Assembly (NCBI GenBank): GCA_016432725.1
Contig: JACJDG010000003.1
Coordinates: 2,294,001 to 2,358,000 of the forward strand
From: Streptomyces sp. DHE7-1
GTDB taxonomy: Bacteria > Actinomycetota > Actinomycetes > Streptomycetales > Streptomycetaceae
Length of the DNA: 64,000 nt
Reading direction: 5' to 3'
Made by a program: the position numbers and the translations under genes. The notes below the pieces were generated by a model. That model did no database searches, was not told where the DNA came from, and saw nothing but the letters and a program-made list of their open reading frames with translations. Shown here in pieces: positions 29,673-39,470 of this stretch. Within the stretch, counting starts at the first letter, position 1. The number at the start of each line of letters is the position of its first letter.

Positions 29673-30803
29673 TCACGCGCCGCGGACGGCCCGGGACAGG
29701 TGGGTCGCCAGGGTCGCCCTCGGTCTGCTGTCCGGCAGGCGTCTGCGGGGGTGCACCGTGTTCGCCAGCAGGACCAGGAAGGTGTCCGTGGCGGGGTCCA
29801 GGACGAGGGAGGTGCCGGTGAAGCCGGTGTGGCCCGCCGCTCCACGGCCCGCCAGCTCGCCCATGAACCACGGCTGGTCCACGGCGAAGCCCAGGCCTGG
29901 ACCGGTCAGCAGGAGTTCCGTGAAGTCGGGGCCGAGGATGCGGGCGGGGCCGTACGCGCCGCCGCCCAGCAGCGCCCGGCAGAAGACCGCGAGGTCCGGC
30001 GCGGTGGAGAAGAGTCCTGCGTGGCCGGCGACCCCGCCGAGCGCCCAGGCGTTCTCGTCGTGCACCACGCCCCGCAGCATCCCCCGGTCGGCCTTGGCCC
30101 ACGGCAGCCGCTGGTCCTCGGTGGCCGCCGCGCCGGGGCACGGTCCGAAGCCGGTCGCCGCCATCCCGAGCGGCCGGGTGATGCCGTCCTCGATCAGCAT
30201 GTCCAGGGTGCGGCCGGTGATCCGCTCCAGGACGAACTGGAGCAGGATCATGTTCAGGTCCGAGTAGAGGTAGGTGCCGGGAGCGGCGGCGGGCGCCTCG
30301 GCCCGCAGCATCGCCAGCCGGGCGGCGGTGTCCGGCCCGTCGTACAGCGGGAGTTCGGGGCGCAGCCCGGAGGTGTGGGTGAGCAACTGCCGGACGGTGA
30401 TGCCGTGTTCGGCGGCGGCGGTGAACTCGGGCAGGTAGGCGCCGACCCGGGCGTCCATGCCGAGGGTGCCGCGCTCGATCTGCTGGACGGCGGCGACGGA
30501 CGTGAACAGCTTGGTGAGGGAGGCCAGGTCGAAGGGGGTGCCGACACCGGCCGGGACCCGCTCGGCGGGCGGCAGTTCGACCCCGGTGCCGGTCCCGGCG
30601 TCGTAGGAGGCGTAGCGCACCGCCCAGCCGGCGGCCTCGGCGACGGCGACCACGGGCCCGCGTCCGGCCAGCACGACGGCACCGGCCGCCCAGGGGCGCA
30701 CTCCGGCGGTCAGGGCGTGCACCTCGTCCGCCAGGTGCCCGAGTTCCGTGGGGTCGAGCCCGGCTCGTTCGGGTGTGCCGGGGCGCAGTCTCGGCGTGCT
30801 CAG
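29673..30803 (-). CDS. Serine hydrolase, class C beta-lactamase fold, with CTG start
   Basis: 376 residues. Active-site motifs: LASLTKLFT (SxxK), YLYSDLNM (YxN equivalent) and GHTGFTG (KTG equivalent); no export signal, so cytoplasmic esterase or amidase rather than a beta-lactamase. The best start is CTG 30803: GGAGGGAG lies eight bases ahead, it overlaps the stop of the Bcr/CflA pump gene (CTGA), and the family-like N-terminus STPRLRPGTPERAGLDP follows immediately. The next usable in-frame start is over 20 codons inside the domain. Confidence 0.85.
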   Translation of the reverse strand: MSTPRLRPGTPERAGLDPTELGHLADEVHALTAGVRPWAAGAVVLAGRGPVVAVAEAAGWAVRYASYDAGTGTGVELPPAERVPAGVGTPFDLASLTKLFTSVAAVQQIERGTLGMDARVGAYLPEFTAAAEHGITVRQLLTHTSGLRPELPLYDGPDTAARLAMLRAEAPAAAPGTYLYSDLNMILLQFVLERITGRTLDMLIEDGITRPLGMAATGFGPCPGAAATEDQRLPWAKADRGMLRGVVHDENAWALGGVAGHAGLFSTAPDLAVFCRALLGGGAYGPARILGPDFTELLLTGPGLGFAVDQPWFMGELAGRGAAGHTGFTGTSLVLDPATDTFLVLLANTVHPRRRLPDSRPRATLATHLSRAVRGA

Positions 30804-32089
30804 TTCTGGTCTCCCTCCGGCACCGTACGTGCCCTCCACGGACGGCACAGTCCCACGAAGCACGCCACGGCGACCAACGCACCCGCCAGCTGGACGACCG
30901 CCATCGGCACGGCGGTGTGCTCTCCGGCGACCCCGACCAGCGGGGAGGCGACGGCGCCGATCAGGAAGGAGGAGGTGCCGAGCAGCGCGGAGGCCGAGCC
31001 CGCGGCCTGCCGGGTGCGCAGCAGGGCGAGGGACTGGGCGTTGGGAAGGGTGAGGCCCATCGCCGACATGAGCACGAAGAGCGCGGCGGCGACCGGCACC
31101 AGGCCGGTCTCGCCGAAGACCCCGGCGGACATCAGCAGCAGGGCGGCCGCCGCGAGCACGGTCACCGCGAGGCCGGCCGCGAGCACCTTGTCCAGGGCGA
31201 CCCGGCCGACCAGCAGCTTGCCGTTGATCTGGCCGGTGACCATCAGCCCGACCGAGTTGAGGCCGAAGAGCAGGCTGAAGGTCTGCGGGGAGGCGCCGTA
31301 GATCTCCTGCACGACGAACGGCGAGGCGCTGACGTAGGCGAACAGCGAGGCGAAGGCGAAGCCGCCGGCCAGCAGGTAGCCGCTGAACGGCCCGTCGGTG
31401 AGCAGGCCGCGCATCGCGCGCAGCGCCTCCCCCACGCCGCCCCGGTGCCTGCGGGCGGGCGGCAGGGTCTCCGGCAGCCGCGCCCAGACCAGGGCGGTGA
31501 GCCCGGCGCCGGCCACGGTGAGGACGACGAAGACGCCCCGCCAGTCCGTCACCCGCAGGATCTGGCCGCCGATCAGGGGCGCCACGATCGGGGCGACCCC
31601 GGAGACCAGCATCAGGCTGGAGAAGAAGCGGGCCATGGCCAGGCCGTCGTACAGGTCGCGCACGACGGCGCGGGCGATGACGATGCCGGCCGAGCCGGCG
31701 AGGCCCTGCGCCAGCCGGAGTGCCACCAGGGTCTCGACGTTGGGCGCGAGCGCGCACAGGGCGGTGGCGACGAGGTAGACGGCGAGTCCGGCCAGCAGCG
31801 GCCGGCGGCGCCCCCAGCGGTCGCTCATCGGCCCCACGACCAGCTGCCCGAGGGCCATGCCGGCCAGGCAGGCGGTGAGGGTGAGCTGGACGGTGGCGGC
31901 GGGGGCGTGCAGCGTGCGGGTGACCTCCGGCAGCGAGGGGAGGTACATGTCCATCGCCAGCGGGGTGGTGGCGGTGAGGCCGCCGAGCAGGAGCACGAGG
32001 AGCAGGCCGGCGGGCCGGGCGGGCGCGGCCGGCGCGGCGGCGGCCGGGTGCGCCGATTCCGGTGCCGATGCCGCCGTGTCCTCGCGCAT
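30800..32089 (-). CDS. MFS drug transporter, Bcr/CflA type
   Basis: 429 residues, twelve helices, start ATG 32089 with GAGGGAGGG upstream (an ATG at 32119 in frame is less well placed). LTATTPLAMDMYLPSLPEVT is the typical helix-1 sequence, VGPMSDRWGRRRPLL is motif A and GVAPIVAPLIGGQIL is motif C. Family exports bicyclomycin, chloramphenicol, sulfonamides or cysteine. Overlaps the serine hydrolase start, so the two form an operon. Confidence 0.88.
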   Translation of the reverse strand: MREDTAASAPESAHPAAAAPAAPARPAGLLLVLLLGGLTATTPLAMDMYLPSLPEVTRTLHAPAATVQLTLTACLAGMALGQLVVGPMSDRWGRRRPLLAGLAVYLVATALCALAPNVETLVALRLAQGLAGSAGIVIARAVVRDLYDGLAMARFFSSLMLVSGVAPIVAPLIGGQILRVTDWRGVFVVLTVAGAGLTALVWARLPETLPPARRHRGGVGEALRAMRGLLTDGPFSGYLLAGGFAFASLFAYVSASPFVVQEIYGASPQTFSLLFGLNSVGLMVTGQINGKLLVGRVALDKVLAAGLAVTVLAAAALLLMSAGVFGETGLVPVAAALFVLMSAMGLTLPNAQSLALLRTRQAAGSASALLGTSSFLIGAVASPLVGVAGEHTAVPMAVVQLAGALVAVACFVGLCRPWRARTVPEGDQN

Positions 32090-32175
32090 GCGTCCCTCCC
32101 TCTCGTGCTGTCCCGGCACCTATGCTCTCAGCTCGTACACACTGCCGAGGCACACATGAGCGAGGGCGGGGCGGG

Positions 32176-33197
32176 ATGGGGCAGCAGAGCGTGCGGTGGG
32201 GGATCCTGGCGACGGGCGGGATCGCGGCGGCGTTCGCGGCGGATCTGGTGGATCTGCCGGACGCGGAGATCGTCGCCGTGGCCTCGCGCAGGCAGGAGTC
32301 CGCGGAGGCGTTCGCCGAGCGGTTCGGGGTGACCCGGGCCTACGGCGACTGGGAGTCGCTGGCCGCGGACCCGGACATCGATGTCGTGTACGTCGCCACC
32401 CCGCACGCGGCGCACCGGGCCGCGGCCGGGCTGTGCCTGACGGCGGGGCGGAACGTGCTGTGCGAGAAGGCGTTCACGCTCAACGCCCGCGAGGCCGGGA
32501 GTTGGTGGCGCTGGCCAAGGAGCACGACCGCTTCCTGATGGAGGCGATGTGGATGTACTGCAACCCGCTGGTGCGGCGGCTGAAGGCGCTGGTGGACGAC
32601 GGGGCGATCGGCGAAGTCCGCACCGTGCAGGCCGACTTCGGTCTCGCGGGCCCGTTCCCGGCGGCGCACCGGCTGCGGGACCCGGCGCTCGGCGGCGGGT
32701 CGCTGCTGGACCTCGGGGTGTATCCGGTGTCGTTCGCGCACCTGCTGCTCGGCGAGCCCGACGCGGTCGCCGCGAGCGCGGTGCTCTCGGCCGAGGGCGT
32801 CGACCTCCAGACCGGCGCCCTGCTCTCCTGGGAGAGCGGCGCGCTGGCCTCGCTGCACTGCTCCATCGCCGGCGGCACCGGGACCACCGCCTCGGTCACC
32901 GGCTCGCTCGGCCGGATCGACATCCCGGCCGGCTTCTTCCACCCCGAGCGGTTCGTGCTGCACCGGGACGGCCGCGACGGCGAGGAGTTCACCGCGGACC
33001 CGGCCGACGGGCCGCGGACCAGCCTGCGGCACGAGGCGGTCGAGGTGATGCGGGCACTGCGGGCGGGCGAGCGGGAGTCGCCGCTGGTGCCGCTGGCCGG
33101 CAGCCTCGCGGTGATGCGCACGCTGGACGCGATCCGGGAGCGGATCGGTGTGCGGTACCCCGGGGAGGCCGTGAGCGCGGCCGCGGTCGCCGGTTAG
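32176..33197 (+). CDS. Gfo/Idh/MocA family oxidoreductase (frameshifted)
   Basis: About 340 residues. Rossmann start [34 protein letters not shown], then [15 protein letters not shown] with the family EKP-type lysine. One base is missing near 32503 and the frame continues [18 protein letters not shown] and [14 protein letters not shown], the C-terminal domain. NAD(P)-dependent dehydrogenase of a sugar, inositol or dihydrodiol; dimeric-dihydrodiol-dehydrogenase-like by pattern. Divergent from the Bcr/CflA pump. Confidence 0.85.
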
Positions 33198-33316
33198 GAC
33201 CTGCCGCCTCGCGCACGGCTCCCGTCCCGCCGTGCGCCGCCCCGCCCTCCCTCGCCCCAGCCGTACGGCGGACAGCCGATTCCGCATGGCGGAGCCGCCG
33301 CCTACGCTGCGGAGCC

Positions 33317-34075
33317 ATGACTGACAGGGAATCGAAGATCGCGGTGGTGACCGGCGCCGGTTCCGGCATCGGGCGGGCCGTCGCCGTGGAACTGCTGCGC
33401 GCCGGCTGGTCGGTGGTCCTGGCCGGCCGGCGCGCGGAGACGCTGGAGGAGACGGCCGCGCGGGCGCCGGGGGGCCCGTGGCTCGCGGTGCGCACCGACG
33501 TGTCCCGGCCCGAGGACGTGGACGCGCTCTTCGCGGCGGCCGTCGAGCGGTTCGGCCGGGTGGACCTGCTGTTCAACAACGCGGGCACCTTCGGGCCCGG
33601 CGGGGTCCCCGTCGAGGACCTGCCCTACGAGGCCTGGCGGCACGTGGTGGACACCAACCTCAACGGGGCCTTCCTGTGCGCGCAGGCGGCGTACCGGCGG
33701 ATGAAGGAGCAGGACCCGCGGGGCGGCCGGATCATCAACAACGGCTCCGTGTCAGCCCACACGCCCCGGCCGATGTCGGTCGCCTACACCGCGACCAAGC
33801 ACGCGCTGACCGGCCTGACCAAGTCGCTGTCGCTGGACGGGCGGCCGTACCGCATCGCCGTCGGCCAGATCGACATCGGCAACGCGGCCACGGAGATGAC
33901 GGCCCGGATGGAGACCGGCGCACTCCAGGCCGACGGGCGGACCGTTCCCGAGCCCGTGATGGACGTGGCGGACGTGGCGCGCACCGTGCGGCACATGGCC
34001 GAGCTGCCGCTGGAGGCGAACGTGCAGTTCGCGACGGTACTGGCGACCGCGATGCCCTACATCGGGCGCGGCTGA
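33317..34075 (+). CDS. Short-chain dehydrogenase/reductase
   Basis: 252 residues, ATG 33317 after GCGGAG. Classical [11 protein letters not shown] cofactor loop, LAGRR (NADP preference), LLFNNAG, catalytic Ser in [17 protein letters not shown] (YxxxK). Substrate unknown. The gene is monocistronic and ends before a long hairpin. Confidence 0.9.
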   Translation: MTDRESKIAVVTGAGSGIGRAVAVELLRAGWSVVLAGRRAETLEETAARAPGGPWLAVRTDVSRPEDVDALFAAAVERFGRVDLLFNNAGTFGPGGVPVEDLPYEAWRHVVDTNLNGAFLCAQAAYRRMKEQDPRGGRIINNGSVSAHTPRPMSVAYTATKHALTGLTKSLSLDGRPYRIAVGQIDIGNAATEMTARMETGALQADGRTVPEPVMDVADVARTVRHMAELPLEANVQFATVLATAMPYIGRG

Positions 34076-34202
34076 GGCCGGTTGGGCGGGCGCAATTCGA
34101 ACATCCGCGGTATTGCGGCCGATCGGCCGCATATGGTCAACTTTTCTCCACAAGAGCTTCACACTTGGAGCACGGGGATTCCGAAGCCATACCGAGGGGG
34201 GA

Positions 34203-34286
34203 CGGCAGCCGTTCCGCCGGCCGCAGGTTGGGGGTGGGTCCCGCGGGTGACCGCGGGGTACGCACCGGCCGGTGGAACGGCTGCCG
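34203..34286. terminator. Bidirectional terminator between SDR and carboxypeptidase genes
   Basis: 20-bp inverted repeat (arms 34203-34222 and 34267-34286, one G-T pair) around a 44-base GC-rich loop, midway between two convergent genes. The same gap holds an 18-bp perfect palindrome TGCGGCCGATCGGCCGCA at 34114-34131. Confidence 0.65.
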
Positions 34287-34326
34287 CAGACCGCTCCACC
34301 GCACGCCCCCTTCGCGTCGCGGCGGC

Positions 34327-35532
34327 TCAGAGCCGCCGGCGTCCGCCGGTTCCGCTCTCGGGCAGCTCCTCGGCCTCGGCCGTGGCCGCCCGGCCCCGGG
34401 TCAGCCGCCGGCGCAGCGCCCAGGCACCCCCGCCCAGCAGGGCCGCGGACCCGACGGCGCCCTCCAGCAGCCGCCACGACGAGGGGTGTCCGGACGCCGC
34501 GCCGGGAGCGCCCGCCCCGGCCCGGGCCGCCCTCCGGGCCGTACCCGGCGCCGGACTCGCGCTCGCCCCGCCCGCGCTGAGCGGCTCCACCAGCGCGCCC
34601 ACCGCCTGCGCCGAACCACCGTGCTCGAAGCCCCAGTCGAGCAGCGCGGCGGTCTGCTCGTAGACCGCGTTGCCGCCGACGTGGGGGTGCATCACGGTGA
34701 CCAGGAGGGTGCGGCCGCCGCGGGTGGCCGCACCGGTGAAGGTGTTCCCGGCGTGGCTGGTGTAGCCGTTCTTCACTCCGATCAGACCCTCGTACACGTC
34801 GAGACCCCATGCCCCGGTGAGCAGGCGGTCGGTGTTCTGGATCTGGAAGGTCTTCTTGCCGCCCGCCGGGAAGTCGGCGGTCCGGGTGCCGCAGTAGCCC
34901 CGGAAGTCGGCGTCCCGCAGGCCGTGCCGGGCGAACAGCGTGAGGTCGTACGCCGAGGAGAGCTGCCCCTTGTGGTCGAAGCCGTCGGGGCTCACCACCC
35001 GGGTGTCCAGGGCCTGCAGGTCCTCCGCCCTGGCCTGCATCTCGGCGACCGTCTTCGCGATGCCGCCGTTCATGTGCGACAGCACGTGCACGGCGTCGTT
35101 GCCGGAGCGCAGGAACACCCCCTGCCACAACTGCTCGACGGTGTAGGTGATTCCGGGTTTGATGCCGACCAGGCTGGAACCCGCCGGGACGTCGGCCAGG
35201 TCCTCGTCGGTGACCTTGTACCGCTCGGCGCGGTCGAACTTCTTCAGCACGGTGTCCGCAAAGAGCATCTTCAGCGTGGACGCGGGGGCGAGGCGCCGGT
35301 GCGCGTTGAACGAGGCGAGCACCTCGCCGCTCTCGCCGTCGGCGACGAGCCACGCGCGGGCGTCGAGCTTCCTGGGCGGTTTCGAGGCGCCGAGCACCTG
35401 GACTCCGCCACGCGCCAGCCGCTCACCGCCCACGACCGTGGCGGCGGCGGCCGGTGAGGCCGCGGAGAGGGGAAGGGCGGCGGCCGTCAGCCCGAGGACG
35501 GCACGCCGGCTGAGCCGGGAACTATCACGCAC
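34327..35532 (-). CDS. D-alanyl-D-alanine carboxypeptidase (penicillin-binding, S11 family)
   Basis: Trims the pentapeptide of peptidoglycan outside the membrane. 401 residues. Twin-arginine-like signal SRLSRRAVLGLTAAALPLSA. Active-site motifs APASTLKML (SxxK), LRSGNDAV (SxN) and GVKNGYTSHAG (KNG in place of KTG, common in actinobacteria). C-terminal Pro/Ala linker and a membrane anchor LLEGAVGSAALLGGGAW followed by basic residues. GTG 35532 puts the signal right at the N-terminus; upstream frame is non-conserved. Confidence 0.92.
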   Translation of the reverse strand: MRDSSRLSRRAVLGLTAAALPLSAASPAAAATVVGGERLARGGVQVLGASKPPRKLDARAWLVADGESGEVLASFNAHRRLAPASTLKMLFADTVLKKFDRAERYKVTDEDLADVPAGSSLVGIKPGITYTVEQLWQGVFLRSGNDAVHVLSHMNGGIAKTVAEMQARAEDLQALDTRVVSPDGFDHKGQLSSAYDLTLFARHGLRDADFRGYCGTRTADFPAGGKKTFQIQNTDRLLTGAWGLDVYEGLIGVKNGYTSHAGNTFTGAATRGGRTLLVTVMHPHVGGNAVYEQTAALLDWGFEHGGSAQAVGALVEPLSAGGASASPAPGTARRAARAGAGAPGAASGHPSSWRLLEGAVGSAALLGGGAWALRRRLTRGRAATAEAEELPESGTGGRRRL

Positions 35533-35682
35533 CCCGGGACCGTACACCGCGTCGAACAAGGGTTTGTCCACAGGAGCCGGTGGGACGACCGGAATTTGCC
35601 GTCCCATGAGAATCCGGTGAGTCACCCGCCTTCCCAGCCCTTGCACATCCTTTACCCAGGCCCCCGCAAAGGTTCCTCCCTG

Positions 35683-35928
35683 GAGCCCACCGGCAACCTC
35701 GACGAGGGCACCCGCGACGACGTCATGGCTCTGCTGGAGGGCCTGTCGCGGGAGCACGGGCTGACCTTCGTCATGGTCACCCACGACTCCTCCACAGCCC
35801 GCCGCGCCCCGCGCCCGGCCACCATCGAGGCGGGCCGGATCACGCTGACGGAGCGGGCGGGCGTATGCCGGGATGACGCCCGGCGACAGCCGTACGCGGA
35901 GCAGCAGTTCGGCGCGCACGGCCACTGA
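35683..35928 (+). pseudogene. Remnant of an ABC transporter ATP-binding protein
   Basis: About 60 codons match the C-terminal third of a LolD/MacB-type ATPase: EPTGNLDEGTRDDVMALLEG (end of Walker B and D-loop) and TFVMVTHDSS (switch His), then EAGRITLTERAGV. The Walker A, Q-loop and signature are missing and no partner permease exists nearby. It sits just before a terminator. A decayed gene end left after a deletion. Confidence 0.7.
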
Positions 35929-35950
35929 CGGCCGCCGATCCGCCGGACGG

Positions 35951-36022
35951 CCCGAAGGGCCGCTCGTCACCCCGGCGGGCCGCCGCCTCGGCGGGCTCCG
36001 TGATGACGAGCGGCCCTTCGGG
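35951..36022. terminator. Long perfect-repeat terminator
   Basis: Perfect 19-bp inverted repeat, CCCGAAGGGCCGCTCGTCA at 35951-35969 and its complement at 36004-36022, with a 34-base GC-rich loop. The right arm ends three bases before the stop of the minus-strand NTF2-like gene, and the left side closes the ABC remnant. Confidence 0.75.
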
Positions 36023-36025
36023 TGT

Positions 36026-36352
36026 TCAGGCCTGTCCGGTCTCGAACCGCGAGATGCGCCCGTCGTCCCCCACGGTGAAGGTCCACCTGGTGCGCATCTC
36101 GCCCCAGGTGTCGTTGCGGTAGCGGGCGAGGAGGGTGTGCCCGCCATCGGACTCGTTGTCGACCTCCATGTGGCCGTGGGAGGAGAAGATCTCCTGGTCG
36201 ATCCAGTCGGCGAGGTCGCGGTCCGAGCCGTCGTCGGCCATCGTCGCGTCGGGCGCGAGGAGGGACAGGAAGCTCTCGCGGTCGTGGGCGTTGACGGCGT
36301 GGACGAACGCCCGGACCGCCGGATCGCGCAGCTTGGCTGGCTGAATGGTCAT
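36026..36352 (-). CDS. NTF2/SnoaL-like small protein
   Basis: 108 residues, ATG 36352. Begins PAVRAFVHAVNAHDRESFLS with LLAPDATMADDG, the opening helix and strand of the SnoaL/NTF2-like cone fold, and ends TRWTFTVGDDGRISRFETGQ. These proteins are small enzymes or ligand binders; no catalytic residue pair is diagnostic. Function unknown. Confidence 0.8.
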   Translation of the reverse strand: MTIQPAKLRDPAVRAFVHAVNAHDRESFLSLLAPDATMADDGSDRDLADWIDQEIFSSHGHMEVDNESDGGHTLLARYRNDTWGEMRTRWTFTVGDDGRISRFETGQA

Positions 36353-36477
36353 GGCGCCAGGCTCACACCGGCCCCCGCCGCCGCCACCCGAACGCCGCCC
36401 AGGACGCGCCCGGTGGGGTGAGGGGTGCGACGGTGGGAACGCGGAGGGGACCTGTCGCCTGCTGATGGAGAGTCACC

Positions 36478-37023
36478 GTGACCTGTTATGACCGACGCGA
36501 CGTGGGCCTGCTGCTGCTCCGGCTGGGGACCGGCGGGGTGCTGGCCGCGCACGGCGCGCAGAAGCTGTTCGGCTGGTTCGGCGGGCACGGCCTGGAGGGC
36601 ACCGGCCAGTTCATGGAGTCCATCGGCTACGCGCCGGGCAAGGCGAGCGCGACGGCGGCGGGCCTGGCGGAGGCCGGCGGCGGCGCCCTGCTGGCGCTGG
36701 GCCTGGCGACCCCGGCGGCGGGCGCGGCGGCGGCCGGCGCGATGGCCGGGGCGGCGGCGGTCCACGCGCCCAACGGCTTCTTCGCCCAGGAGGGCGGTTA
36801 CGAGCACGCGGCGTCCCTGGGCCTGACCGCGGCCGGCCTCGCCGTCACCGGCCCCGGCCGCCTGTCCCTCGACCACGCCTTCGGCCACGTCTTCGACCGG
36901 GGCTGGATGGTTCCGGTGGCCCTCGGCGTGACGGCGGCGGCGACGGCCGTGGTGGTCGGCGCCCGGAACCGGCGGCTGCGGCAGCGCAAGGAGGGCGAGC
37001 AGGAGGCCCTGTTCGAGGAGTAG
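36478..37023 (+). CDS. DoxX family membrane protein
   Basis: 181 residues, GTG 36478 with GGAGAG seven bases upstream. Four hydrophobic segments. VGLLLLRLGTGGVLAAHGAQ then KLFGWFGGHGLEGTGQFMES is the DoxX signature. Family members interact with oxidoreductases in membrane redox homeostasis; role here unknown. Confidence 0.87.
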   Translation: MTCYDRRDVGLLLLRLGTGGVLAAHGAQKLFGWFGGHGLEGTGQFMESIGYAPGKASATAAGLAEAGGGALLALGLATPAAGAAAAGAMAGAAAVHAPNGFFAQEGGYEHAASLGLTAAGLAVTGPGRLSLDHAFGHVFDRGWMVPVALGVTAAATAVVVGARNRRLRQRKEGEQEALFEE

Positions 37024-37102
37024 GGCCTCCGTTCCAGGAGTTCGGGGCGCTGTCGGCGCAGGAGCGGGCAACTCCGTGCGACAGCATGGCAGTCTGCGCG
37101 AC

Positions 37103-37467
37103 ATGACCCATCAGGACACCCCCGGTACCGCCGTCAACGCCGACCCCACCCCCGGCCTCTGGCCGGCCGTGGACGAACTCCACTCGCGCCTGGAGGCCAC
37201 CCGCACGGTCCCGGGCCCGGAGGGCGTGCTGCTGCGCATCCTCAAACTCTCCGAGGAGGTCGGCGAGGTCGCCGAGGCGGTCATCGGCGCGACCGGCCAG
37301 AACCCCGCAAGGGCGTCACCCACACCTGGGACGACGTCCAGTCGGAACTCTGCGACGTGGCCATCACCGCCCTGATCGCCCTGCGCACCCTGACCCCGCA
37401 GGCCCGGGAGGTCTTCGAGCGGCACCTGACCCGGGTGCGGGAGCGGCCGCTGGAGCGGCCGGCCTGA
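37103..37467 (+). CDS. MazG-like nucleotide pyrophosphohydrolase (frameshifted)
   Basis: About 121 residues after restoring one C near 37305 (GAACCCCGCAAGG). The metal-binding helix pair is visible: LKLSEEVGEVAEAVIG (ExxE) and, after the shift, SELCDVAITALIALRTL (ExxxD). Hydrolyses NTPs to NMP and PPi, for house-cleaning. Start ATG 37103 lacks a strong ribosome-binding site. Confidence 0.8.
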
Positions 37468-37680
37468 GCGTGCACGCCAACTCCCCCTGCCCGCCCGCCA
37501 CTCGGCGCCGGCGTCGGCGCCCGCACCCCCGGCGAACAGGCCCAAGCCCGGAAGTTCCCCACATCCGCCGTCATCGACACGGTCGCGCGCTCTGTACGAT
37601 GCGGTCGCCCGACACGACGTACAGCGGGAGTTGCCCCCCGGGCGCCCCGCCATGGCCCTGACCAAAAGAGAACACCGCGC

Positions 37681-38723
37681 ATGAGCCACCCGCCCGTCCC
37701 GCCGACCTCTCCCCACCCGCGTTGGTGGCTGACCAGCCGGGCCCGTGTCGGCTTCGTGCTCGCCGTGCCGCTGCTGGGCCTGGTGAACCAGTTCCTCGGG
37801 TTCTTCGTGCTGGTCCTCGCCATCGTCCTGATCTGGAAGGACAACCCCTGGGAGAAGGCCGCGAAGGTGGTCGCCACCATCGCGGCCACGGCCCTGCTCG
37901 GCGCGGTCGTCCCGGACCCGCAAAAAGGGGACGCCGGCGGCGCCGTGGCGCGGGCGGACGGGAAGGGCACGGCGCGCGGGCGTGCGCTCGACGCGGTGAC
38001 CAGCGCGTCTCCCTCCCCTCCCCGACCGTCAAGCCCGGACCGCGGGCGGCCGACTACCGGGGCCTGCGGCTGGACAGGGCGCGGGAGAAGGCGGAGGCCG
38101 CCGGGTTCGGCGTGGGCGACCACAACGCGTCCGACGACGGCAAGAGCATCTGGATGCGGTCGAACTGGACCGTGTGCTTCCAGAAGACCGGCTGGACCTG
38201 GTCCGACACGAAGACGATCGACTTCGGCGCGGTGCAGACCGGCGCGCCCTGTCCCGAGGAGGACGGCGGGGCCGTCCCCTGGCCGAAGATGCCGGACCTG
38301 GTGTGGAAGACCTGGAAGACGGCGCGGAAGGAGGTCGTGGACCTCGGTGTCCCGGCCGACCACGTGCTGGCGGACACGGCGTACGTCAACGACACACTGC
38401 CCGACGAGGGCGACTACGACGACTGGCGGGTGTGCGTGACCGACCCGTCCGCGGACTCGGACGTCACCCTCGACGCCTGGGTGACCCTCGGACTGACCGA
38501 CCCGCGCAACGGCTGCCCGAAGTCGGACCGGGAGGACGGCGACCGGCCGAGCCTGCCGGACCGTGACGACGACGGCGACCCCGACTACCACGACCCGTTC
38601 CCCGGCGACCGGAACCGCGACAGCACCTTCCCGAACGGCCTCCCGCGCGGCTCGGACGGCTCCGGAGGCTCGTCCGGCGACGACGACTGGGACTGGAACT
38701 GCCCGCACACCCGCTGGTGCTGA
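37681..38723 (+). CDS. Membrane protein with PASTA-like repeats (frameshifted)
   Basis: About 347 residues. Two membrane segments near residues 22-50 and 62-78 (FVLAVPLLGLVNQFLGFFVL). One base is lost near 38020. The outer part has two PASTA-like units, YRGLRLDRAREKAEAAGFGV and VWKTWKTARKEVVDLGVPAD, each followed by a Trp/Cys strand, and ends with an Asp-rich stretch PDRDDDGDPDYHDPFPGDRN resembling calcium-binding type 3 repeats, and a terminal Cys pair. Likely cell-wall facing. No kinase domain, so not a Stk1-type receptor. Confidence 0.65.
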
Positions 38724-39308
38724 CGGCGCGCACGGCGTAGGCGGGTCGCAAGGGCGCCCGCGGGCCGTCGGCCGCGCCGGGCGGTGGGGGCAGACGAGTC
38801 GGGCTGTACGCCGGGTATTCCTGAGCACCCTTGTGACCTGCTCTTTTGCGGGCCGTATCGGTTGTGACCTGCTAGGACGGGTTGCCGAGGCGATCGGAGG
38901 CGGTCAGCGGAAACCGCTCTGACCCGACCCGGGTTCGACCCGAGCTGCTCGGAGCCGGCCAGAGGCAATCGCCCTCTGCTTGGCCCCGAATCAGCCGAGG
39001 TCATGACCGTGTCGAACCGGTGAGGACTCCTGTGGCGGCCCTCCGAGTCGTTCTCGGTCGGGCCGCGATGGGGACGCTCTCCCGCACGACACTGCGGGCC
39101 GTCCACGAGACGGTCCTGAAGCAGGGAGGCCGGCTTCGCCGCCTGCGAGCCGGTCACGGCCAAGAGGGCTCCACCCGGCCGGGGTGATCGCGGTGCACAG
39201 CGACAATGAGACGGCGGCCAGGGCGGCCGGCAGGCGAGGAGCCCGAGGCATCACCTTGTTCCCAAGTCGTGCTGGTGCGCCGTCACCATCTGTGGTTACC
39301 CTGAGCCC
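38724..39308. other. Gene-free stretch before the metY leader
   Basis: No convincing coding frame on either strand. It holds a 12-bp direct repeat TTGTGACCTGCT at 38831-38842 and 38862-38873, exactly 31 bp apart (three helical turns), in locally AT-richer sequence. The metY promoter must lie in the right part, but I cannot place -35/-10 boxes with confidence. Confidence 0.4.
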
Positions 39309-39383
39309 ATGACCGTGCTCGTGACCCGCCGCCACGTTGACTACGTGCGTGTCACCACCACGGGGTGTTCCGCCGTGAGCTGA
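39309..39383 (+). CDS. Cysteine-codon leader peptide upstream of metY
   Basis: 24-codon ORF from ATG 39309, containing VTRRHVDYVRV and then TTTGCS with one Cys codon. The (R)RH(I/V)D core followed by Cys is shared with three other short ORFs in this window, all in front of sulfur genes, and matches small ORFs annotated as putative leader peptides in streptomycetes. It ends 168 bases before metY, leaving room for the hairpin at 39471-39495. Ribosome stalling at the Cys codon when cysteine is scarce would be the signal. Confidence 0.75.
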   Translation: MTVLVTRRHVDYVRVTTTGCSAVS

Positions 39384-39470
39384 CGCCACGCTCCGGCATC
39401 TGATCCCCCTCTCTTCACCTCGCGCCACTTCACCTCGCGCGCTCTCTGCACCATCGTGCCGCGCCCTCCT

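Noticed and set aside
29673..30803. Serine hydrolase as a resistance beta-lactamase
   Set aside because: SxxK/YxD/HTG motifs are present but there is no export signal, so esterase/amidase is the safer call.
34114..34131. 18-bp perfect palindrome TGCGGCCGATCGGCCGCA as an operator
   Set aside because: It lies between convergent genes, not in front of any start, and GC palindromes of this kind are common in such DNA.
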